Shown here piece after piece: positions 1 through 3,211 of a DNA stretch of 5,267 nt (positions within the stretch are counted from its first letter, which is position 1; each line of letters starts with the position of its first letter). Under the pieces are notes generated by a model. That model ran no database searches, was not told the origin of the DNA, and saw only the letters and a program-made list of their open reading frames with translations. The translations under genes were made by a program, and so were the position numbers. This stretch comes from Bacillota bacterium (GTDB lineage: Bacteria > Bacillota > GCA-003054495 > Carboxydocellales > JAJZTU01): the NCBI GenBank assembly GCA_021848765.1, contig JAJZTU010000242.1, positions 1-5,267 of the forward strand, written 5' to 3'.

Positions 1-576
1 GGATAGAACCGCCAAAACAGAAGCGGTAATCAACTTGGAGGCAGGATCCTTTAACGGGGAGTTCTTGCCAACTATTACATAGGTGACCAGGAAGTTAATG
101 AGCATAATAGAGATAATGACAAAGTACCGGAACTTGTCAAAGAAGGTAATGGACTGCTGAACGTTCTTGTCGCCGTCATCCATGCCCAGGAAAGTCAGGA
201 TGATAATACCCACCATGGTAACTATAGCAGTGGAAGTGGCCAGGGGCCGCTTTTTGGGGTGGGTCGCCGGGTTTTTATCAATAAAGGGCAGGAATAAAAG
301 TAAACCGATAAAAGCGGTAGGAAGCACAACCGCAGCTATCACTTCCAGACTACCCGGGAAATATTTTAAGAACTGGAACAAGAAGAGAAAATACCATTCC
401 GGACGGGGAATATAAGATGTGTCAGTAGGATCGGCCACCGATTCGGCAGGCAAATCCGTGTTGACCGCTAAAAACATAAGTAAAATTATGACACCAAGCA
501 TAACCACGGCCTCGTGCAGGAGATGCCCCGGAAAAAAGGGATGACCCGCACCGTGGTTCTTTTTGTGGTCCGCCAT
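1..576 (-). CDS. petD: Cytochrome b/b6-complex subunit IV (C-terminal half of cytochrome b), 3' end outside the window
   Basis: This is the C-terminal half of a split cytochrome b, the membrane subunit that completes the quinol-oxidation (Qo) site of a bc/b6f-type complex. 192 codons are visible from ATG at 576 and the frame is open to the edge. The Qo signature PEWY is at residues 59-62, inside a PRPEWYFLF segment, preceded by a typical ADPTDTSYIP stretch and followed by DKNP (100-103), as in subunit IV and Bacillus QcrC. Predicted membrane segments lie at about 22-38, 78-98 and 113-131. Unusually, a further hydrophobic segment follows at about 149-169 and another begins near 182, where plant subunit IV ends and Bacillus QcrC continues into a cytochrome c domain. 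No CxxCH haem c motif is visible, but the C-terminus is missing. The start is set by GAGGAGG (584-590) seven bases upstream. It lies 38 nt after cytochrome b6, in the same operon. Family assignment is secure; the total length is unknown. Confidence 0.93.
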   Translation of the reverse strand, partial: MADHKKNHGAGHPFFPGHLLHEAVVMLGVIILLMFLAVNTDLPAESVADPTDTSYIPRPEWYFLFLFQFLKYFPGSLEVIAAVVLPTAFIGLLLFLPFIDKNPATHPKKRPLATSTAIVTMVGIIILTFLGMDDGDKNVQQSITFFDKFRYFVIISIMLINFLVTYVIVGKNSPLKDPASKLITASVLAVLS

Positions 577-614
577 TATCTAACCTCCTCGTTCATACAT
601 GTATCCAATTCAGC

Positions 615-1265
615 TTACATAGGTCCGCTGATACCCTGTTTGCGAATCATGAAGAAATGGGCGCCCAGCATCCCCAAGAGAATTGCCGGCAGGAACCAGA
701 TATGCAGGGCAAAGAACCGGGTAAGCGTCACAGCCCCGAGATCCATACCACCGCGGGCAACTTTAATAATGAATTCACCCATTAAAGGGACTGAACCGGC
801 CATTTTAGTACCGACTACAGTTGCCCAGTAAGCTTTTTGGTCCCAGGGCAGCAGATAGCCGGTAAATCCGAATCCCATAACAACCATCAGGAGAAATACC
901 CCAACCATCCAGTTTAATTCCCTGGGCTTTTTGTATGCCCCGTGGAAATAGACCCGCAGGAGATGAACAACTACCATGACCACTACTCCACTGGACCCGA
1001 GGCGGTGCATATTCCGGATGAGTTTGCCAAAGGTAACTTCTTTACTGATATACTCCACACTGGCATAGGCATGGTCAGGTGAAGGGACGTAGTACATAAC
1101 CAGGAAAATTCCGGTTACAATTTGCAGCATAATTAAGGTAAAGGTGATGCCCCCAAAGCAATACAACCAGTTAACATGAGGTGGTACGGGATGATCCAGG
1201 ATTTCCTTGACCTGGCCCTTGATATTTAATCGTTCATCAAGCCAATCATAAGCCTTAGCAAACAA
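615..1265 (-). CDS. petB: Cytochrome b6 (N-terminal half of cytochrome b)
   Basis: Cytochrome b6 is the dihaem membrane core of a quinol:cytochrome c/plastocyanin oxidoreductase. It passes electrons from the Qo to the Qi side while the Rieske protein takes the other electron. At 216 aa it matches the usual b6 length (about 215). Four transmembrane helices fit about 33-58, 90-108, 117-138 and 183-208. The haem b ligands are visible as His87/His101 in helix B and His188/His203 in helix D. The 14-residue gap in helix D is the b6-type spacing, as opposed to 13 in mitochondrial cytochrome b. Cys36 in YCFGGI corresponds to the cysteine that binds the extra haem ci (cn) in b6f and Bacillus-type complexes. 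The protein ends in the b6-type RKQGISGPM. The start is TTG at 1265: no ATG is nearby, the N-terminus aligns with b6 proteins, and GGAAGGGGAGGG lies seven bases upstream. It begins three bases after the Rieske stop. It could equally be named qcrB. Confidence 0.97.
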   Translation of the reverse strand: MFAKAYDWLDERLNIKGQVKEILDHPVPPHVNWLYCFGGITFTLIMLQIVTGIFLVMYYVPSPDHAYASVEYISKEVTFGKLIRNMHRLGSSGVVVMVVVHLLRVYFHGAYKKPRELNWMVGVFLLMVVMGFGFTGYLLPWDQKAYWATVVGTKMAGSVPLMGEFIIKVARGGMDLGAVTLTRFFALHIWFLPAILLGMLGAHFFMIRKQGISGPM

Positions 1266-1268
1266 TGT

Positions 1269-1841
1269 TTAACCCTCCCCTTCCAACAATTTGCCGATGA
1301 GCAATTTCCCATCTGCCACCTTGGTCTCAAAGCGGTCGAGCGGCCTCGGAGGAGGACCGGCTACAACCTCACCCTCCATACTGAATACAGCCCCATGGCA
1401 GGGACACTTGAACTGCTTGGAAGGGGCATCCCAGACATAGCCGCAGCCCAGGTGAGTACAGTTAGGAGAAAAAACAGTGATGTTGTTGTCATCTTTTTTG
1501 ACAACCCAGGCGGTCTTTTTTACTTCGGTATCAACCCACCCGTCTTTTTTCCTGAATGAGTAATTGACTTTAATGGGTTCCCCTGCCTTGAAATCTGTAA
1601 CACTGCCAACGGGGACAAACTCGGTTTTTTCCTTAACCATTGCCGGAGACAGGGCATAGCCCGTAAGGGGTACTGCCAGGCTTAGGCCAATAACAGAGCC
1701 GGTCAACCCGAGCATGGTTGTTAAAAACTGCCGCCTGTTAATTTCTTCACTTATTAGCGCCTGCTTCTGCTCGCTGGAAGCGGGAGCCCCACCAACTTCC
1801 CCGTTAACCGGTTCCTGGTGGAATTCGCTGGTTTCGTTCAA
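1269..1841 (-). CDS. petC: Rieske [2Fe-2S] iron-sulfur subunit of the cytochrome bc/b6f-type complex
   Basis: This is the high-potential iron-sulfur protein that takes the first electron from quinol at the Qo site and delivers it to a c-type cytochrome outside the membrane. The 190-aa product has both cluster-binding boxes: CTHLGC (Cys128, His130, with Cys133) and CPCHG (Cys146, His149, with Cys148). Cys128/His130 and Cys146/His149 bind the 2Fe-2S cluster, and Cys133/Cys148 would form the stabilising disulfide. The GPPPRPL loop is at 162-168. A twin-arginine motif, NRRQFLT (35-41), precedes a hydrophobic stretch (about 42-64), suggesting Tat-dependent insertion with the helix kept as membrane anchor. 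About 35 hydrophilic residues precede the twin arginine, which is rather long. The start is TTG at 1841, six bases after a very strong AAGGAGGAG (1848-1856) that overlaps the stop of the upstream small gene. The stop is three bases before cytochrome b6. The Bacillus counterpart is called qcrA. Confidence 0.97.
   Translation of the reverse strand: MNETSEFHQEPVNGEVGGAPASSEQKQALISEEINRRQFLTTMLGLTGSVIGLSLAVPLTGYALSPAMVKEKTEFVPVGSVTDFKAGEPIKVNYSFRKKDGWVDTEVKKTAWVVKKDDNNITVFSPNCTHLGCGYVWDAPSKQFKCPCHGAVFSMEGEVVAGPPPRPLDRFETKVADGKLLIGKLLEGEG
1273..1284 (-). promoter_or_regulatory. Ribosome binding site fixing the TTG start of cytochrome b6
   Basis: The minus strand reads GGAAGGGGAGGG, then seven bases, then TTG at 1265. 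The site lies inside the last codons of the Rieske gene. It supports the unusual start, which also gives an N-terminus of the normal b6 length. Confidence 0.75.
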
Positions 1842-1847
1842 TTTATT

Positions 1848-1856
1848 CTCCTCCTT
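1848..1856 (-). promoter_or_regulatory. Ribosome binding site fixing the TTG start of the Rieske gene
   Basis: The minus strand reads AAGGAGGAG, then six bases, then TTG at 1841. The first AA is part of the TAA stop of the small membrane protein gene, so the two genes are probably translationally linked. No other start codon sits at a suitable distance. Confidence 0.85.
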
Positions 1857-2055
1857 ATCCCTTGAATGTATGGTAATTGAGCAGGTTAATCAAGGCAATC
1901 AATCCTGCAAAAATCGCCCCGTTTAACAATCCTACGCCAACCATAAGCCCGACTGATTTGGGGAGACTTGCCCGCACCTGGGGGTTCCGAACCACCAATA
2001 ACCAGGCCAGCGCCAAACTCACCCCGGCCATCATCAGAACCATCAGTATTTCCAT
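1855..2055 (-). CDS. Small two-helix membrane protein leading the cytochrome bc operon, function unknown
   Basis: I do not recognise this 66-aa protein. It is almost entirely two hydrophobic helices (about 2-22 and 36-58) joined by a positively charged loop (RNPQVRASLPKS, 23-34), with a short NYHTFKG tail. By the positive-inside rule the loop would face the cytoplasm and both ends would be outside. There are no cysteines and only one histidine, near the C-terminus, so a redox cofactor is unlikely. It lies 13 nt upstream of the Rieske gene, whose ribosome binding site overlaps its stop codon, so it is very probably cotranscribed and may be an accessory or assembly subunit (inference). I chose ATG at 2055 because AAGGGGGG (2061-2068) precedes it. 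An in-frame ATG at 2085 would add ten polar residues but has no ribosome binding site. Confidence 0.75.
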   Translation of the reverse strand: MEILMVLMMAGVSLALAWLLVVRNPQVRASLPKSVGLMVGVGLLNGAIFAGLIALINLLNYHTFKG

Positions 2056-2060
2056 ATCAT

Positions 2061-2068
2061 CCCCCCTT
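2061..2068 (-). promoter_or_regulatory. Ribosome binding site choosing the internal ATG of the small membrane protein
   Basis: The minus strand reads AAGGGGGG, five bases before ATG at 2055. The alternative ATG at 2085 is preceded by AT-rich sequence without a purine-rich site, which argues for the shorter 66-aa protein. Confidence 0.65.
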
Positions 2069-2117
2069 GCTACAAATTTCCACATAATAATCTTTTAAGG
2101 TAGCAGACTTCGCTAAC

Positions 2118-2135
2118 TTTAACTAGATTTTAACA
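2118..2135 (-). promoter_or_regulatory. Candidate extended -10 promoter of the cytochrome bc operon, overlapping GTTAAA direct repeats
   Basis: The minus strand contains TG-T-TAAAAT (2135 to 2127), which fits an extended -10 element with five of six consensus bases. No good -35 is found 17 bases upstream. The same bases hold GTTAAA at 2129-2134 and again at 2118-2123, exactly 11 bp apart, which is one helical turn and typical of response-regulator binding. Transcription would start near 2120, about 65 nt before the small membrane protein. This is pattern-based only. Confidence 0.4.
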
Positions 2136-2151
2136 CTTTTACCTAAACTAA

Positions 2152-2180
2152 ATAATCCTCTAACCTTTCCATTTTCCCAA
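2152..2180 (-). promoter_or_regulatory. Alternative candidate sigma-A-type promoter of the cytochrome bc operon
   Basis: The minus strand has TTGGGA (2175-2180), 17 bases, then GATTAT (2152-2157), each matching four of six consensus positions. It begins directly after the T-tract of the upstream terminator, so the operon could be transcribed independently of the upstream RNA. It competes as an explanation with the extended -10 at 2127-2135. Confidence 0.35.
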
Positions 2181-2209
2181 TAAAAAAAGGACTATTGGGG
2201 CTAGTCCTT
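2181..2209 (-). terminator. Strong intrinsic terminator or attenuator upstream of the cytochrome bc operon
   Basis: On the minus strand a perfect 8-bp stem, AAGGACTA / TAGTCCTT (2202-2209 with 2187-2194, 7-nt loop), runs straight into a run of seven T residues, in part shared with the last stem pairs. The plus strand lacks a T-run after the stem, so the direction is clear. It lies about 350 nt downstream of the response regulator, which has its own terminator, and about 130 nt upstream of the first gene of the cytochrome operon. It therefore ends either a separate RNA or a regulated leader. Its 5' arm can instead pair with bases 2436-2445. Confidence 0.85.
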
Positions 2210-2266
2210 AATCGCAATTTTTCGACATATTTAACTATTCTTTTGTAGTCCTTATTAACTATATTC
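2202..2266. repeat. Imperfect direct repeat within the leader RNA
   Basis: TAGTCCTTA occurs at 2202-2210 and 2246-2254. Each copy is followed by TTAACTAT, at 2231-2238 and 2255-2262 respectively. In the first copy the two blocks are separated by 20 bases containing the TTCGACA heptamer; in the second they directly adjoin. The repeat supplies two alternative partners for the 5' end of the RNA. Confidence 0.6.
2221..2227 (-). promoter_or_regulatory. Spo0A-box-like heptamer
   Basis: The minus strand reads TGTCGAA, identical to the 0A-box consensus TGNCGAA of Firmicute Spo0A. It is embedded in GTCGAAAAATT, an 11-mer repeated upstream of the histidine kinase gene (5133-5143). A single heptamer can occur by chance, so the call rests mainly on that second occurrence. 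Confidence 0.3.
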
Positions 2267-2430
2267 CAGTAGTATTGATGGGCAGTGTGACGGTACCCTT
2301 CCTTTCACCCTTAAAAACAGCAAATTCGCCCCGCCCTGGAACCGTTTAACCCCCGGTATTCGATATTAATCTCACAAGCACAAGGCTCTCTCAATAGTTT
2401 CTGTCTAACCGGCTACCCCGGGGAGATATA

Positions 2431-2442
2431 CCTTAATTAAGG
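2431..2442. repeat. Perfect 12-bp palindrome at the presumed start of the leader RNA
   Basis: CCTTAATTAAGG is its own reverse complement. It lies about 8-19 bases after the expected transcription start. It could be an operator just downstream of the promoter, or simply part of the 5' strand of the long-range RNA stem with 2203-2212. The sequence alone does not separate these. Confidence 0.5.
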
Positions 2443-2456
2443 ACCCTATTCCTAGT

Positions 2457-2487
2457 ATTATACGCCGCAATAGTACTGTCCTACCAA
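2457..2487 (-). promoter_or_regulatory. Candidate promoter of the 2181-2450 RNA
   Basis: The minus strand has a perfect TATAAT (2462 to 2457). The best -35 is TTGGTA (2487 to 2482), with a long spacer of 19 bases, so the -35 is weak. Transcription would begin near 2450, a few bases before GGTCCTTAAT, the 5' strand of the proposed outer stem. A perfect 12-bp palindrome, CCTTAATTAAGG, lies just downstream. Confidence 0.45.
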
Positions 2488-2509
2488 AATAACTCTGGTA
2501 CAATAAACT

Positions 2510-2549
2510 AAAAAGCCGGCTCATTAGGGCTATATCAGCAAAGCCGGCT
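2510..2549 (-). terminator. Intrinsic terminator of the two-component operon
   Basis: On the minus strand two copies of the self-complementary octamer AGCCGGCT (2542-2549 and 2514-2521) can pair with each other across a 20-nt loop, with possible G-U extensions, and are followed by TTTTT. The stem begins nine bases after the response regulator stop. Because each octamer is itself palindromic, the stem depends on the two copies being present. Confidence 0.65.
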
Positions 2550-2562
2550 CATCAGAGCTATA
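2513..2562. repeat. 28-bp-period tandem duplication spanning the end of the response regulator gene
   Basis: Bases 2513-2534 and 2541-2562 match at 20 of 22 positions. Both start with AAGCCGGCTCAT and end with GCTATA. The right-hand copy covers the response regulator stop codon. The left-hand copy lies downstream of the gene and creates the second arm of the terminator. Confidence 0.8.
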
Positions 2563-3211
2563 ATATTCCCTCCCGGGTCGCATAGGCGGCTGCCTGTACC
2601 CGGTTATCCAACTGCAGTTTCTCCAAAATATTGCGCAGGTGATTACGAACTGTGTTTTCAGAGATACAAAGAGCAGCCCCGATTTCTTTATTAGTCGCTC
2701 CCTGGGCCACCATCCGAAGCACTTCTTTCTCCCGGAAGGAGAGTTCCTTCCGGTCACCTTGCCCCTCCCGGGGTGTAGTTTTAGAGATATTAGCAAACTC
2801 CAGCAGGATTTTTGAGGCCATAGATTTGGAAATAGGGGCTTCGCCACGCATGATGCCTTTGATGTGGGAGATCAATTCCTCCGGTTCCAGGTTTTTCAAC
2901 AGGTATCCCTGAGCTCCGCTTTTAATGGCCTTAAACAAGAAGTGATCATCTTCCTCCACAGTGAGCATCACTATTTTCATTTGGGGAAAGTCTTCCTTGA
3001 TCCGTTTTGTTGCCTCCACCCCGCTGCACTCCGGCATATTGATATCCATCAGCACTATGTCCGGCATGAGGTGCTTAGCTTGTTCACAAGCTTCCAGACC
3101 GTTGCTGGCCTCCCCCACCACTTCAATTGACGGCTCAGCGGACAAAATCCCTCTAATACCCTTTCTGAACAACGAGTGGTCATCAACTATCAGCACTCTG
3201 GTAACTTCCAC
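2558..3211 (-). CDS. NarL/LuxR-family two-component response regulator
   Basis: This 217-aa DNA-binding response regulator is presumably phosphorylated by the overlapping kinase. The receiver domain spans about residues 4-120, with the acidic pair Asp10/Asp11, phosphoacceptor Asp56 (LMDINMP), Thr84 and Lys106 (YLLKN) all in place. A linker of about 30 residues leads to a LuxR-type helix-turn-helix (about 155-215) with LSFREKEVL and the recognition region ISENTVRNHLRNILEKL. Length and layout are those of the NarL/DegU/LiaR group. The start is GTG at 3211, six bases after GGGGGGAG (3218-3225). It lies inside the 3' end of the kinase gene with a 29-nt overlap, so translation is probably coupled. 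The targets are not shown by the sequence. The adjacent respiratory operon is a natural candidate, but that is inference. No close family name can be given with confidence. Confidence 0.95.
   Translation of the reverse strand: MEVTRVLIVDDHSLFRKGIRGILSAEPSIEVVGEASNGLEACEQAKHLMPDIVLMDINMPECSGVEATKRIKEDFPQMKIVMLTVEEDDHFLFKAIKSGAQGYLLKNLEPEELISHIKGIMRGEAPISKSMASKILLEFANISKTTPREGQGDRKELSFREKEVLRMVAQGATNKEIGAALCISENTVRNHLRNILEKLQLDNRVQAAAYATREGIL

Larger units (their letters stand above)
2181..2450 (-). ncRNA. Candidate structured leader RNA (riboswitch/attenuator-like) or independent small RNA, unassigned
   Basis: No convincing protein-coding frame exists here. The minus-strand RNA would start near 2450, just after a TATAAT box, and stop at the terminator ending near 2181, giving about 270 nt. 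Pairings that can be read by eye are as follows. An outer stem pairs GGTCCTTAAT (2445-2436) with ATTAAGGACT (2212-2203), 10 bp with one G-U. TCCCCGG (2424-2418) pairs with CCGGGGG (2356-2350), 7 bp with one U-G. TTCCAG (2341-2336) pairs with CTGGAA (2269-2264). These form a closed multibranch architecture. The outer stem uses the same bases as the terminator 5' arm, so the two are mutually exclusive. I could not match it to T-box, cobalamin, FMN, SAM, TPP, c-di-AMP, 6S, SRP, tmRNA or RNase P signatures known to me. Folding was done by eye only. Confidence 0.45.

Noticed and set aside
2056..2085. In-frame upstream ATG that would give the small membrane protein 76 residues
   Set aside because: No ribosome binding site precedes it, and the ten added residues are polar. 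AAGGGGGG directly precedes the internal ATG at 2055.
1714..2098. Plus-strand open frames opposite the Rieske and small membrane protein genes
   Set aside because: They are antisense shadows of real genes with good ribosome binding sites and known domains; no plus-strand signals support them.
2176..2199. Alternative hairpin CCCAATA/TATTGGG overlapping the terminator
   Set aside because: Its 3' half lies after the T-run on the minus strand, so it could form only after readthrough and cannot easily act as an antiterminator.
2285..2296. TGACGGTACC, which resembles a conserved 16S rRNA segment, on the plus strand
   Set aside because: Flanking bases show no other rRNA-like sequence, so a 10-base chance match is the simplest reading.
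2279..2300. T-box-like AGGGTACCG in the leader RNA
   Set aside because: The T-box core AGGGTGGNACCGCG is not matched beyond AGGGT/ACCG, no downstream aminoacyl-tRNA synthetase or amino-acid gene follows, and the terminator does not pair with this segment.
2391..2398. 7-base complement between ACTATTG in the leader and CAATAGT in the terminator loop/arm (2191-2197)
   Set aside because: A 7-bp match over about 200 nt in AT-rich sequence is expected by chance, and it adds nothing to the stronger 10-bp outer stem.
2311..2400. Short open frames in the gap, for example a 27-codon TTG frame on the minus strand and a 23-codon ATG frame on the plus strand near 2278-2349
   Set aside because: None has a ribosome binding site at proper distance or a recognisable protein character.
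2530..2847. Minus-strand frame of 105 codons
   Set aside because: It overlaps the well-supported response regulator in another frame and has no family features; it is a shadow.
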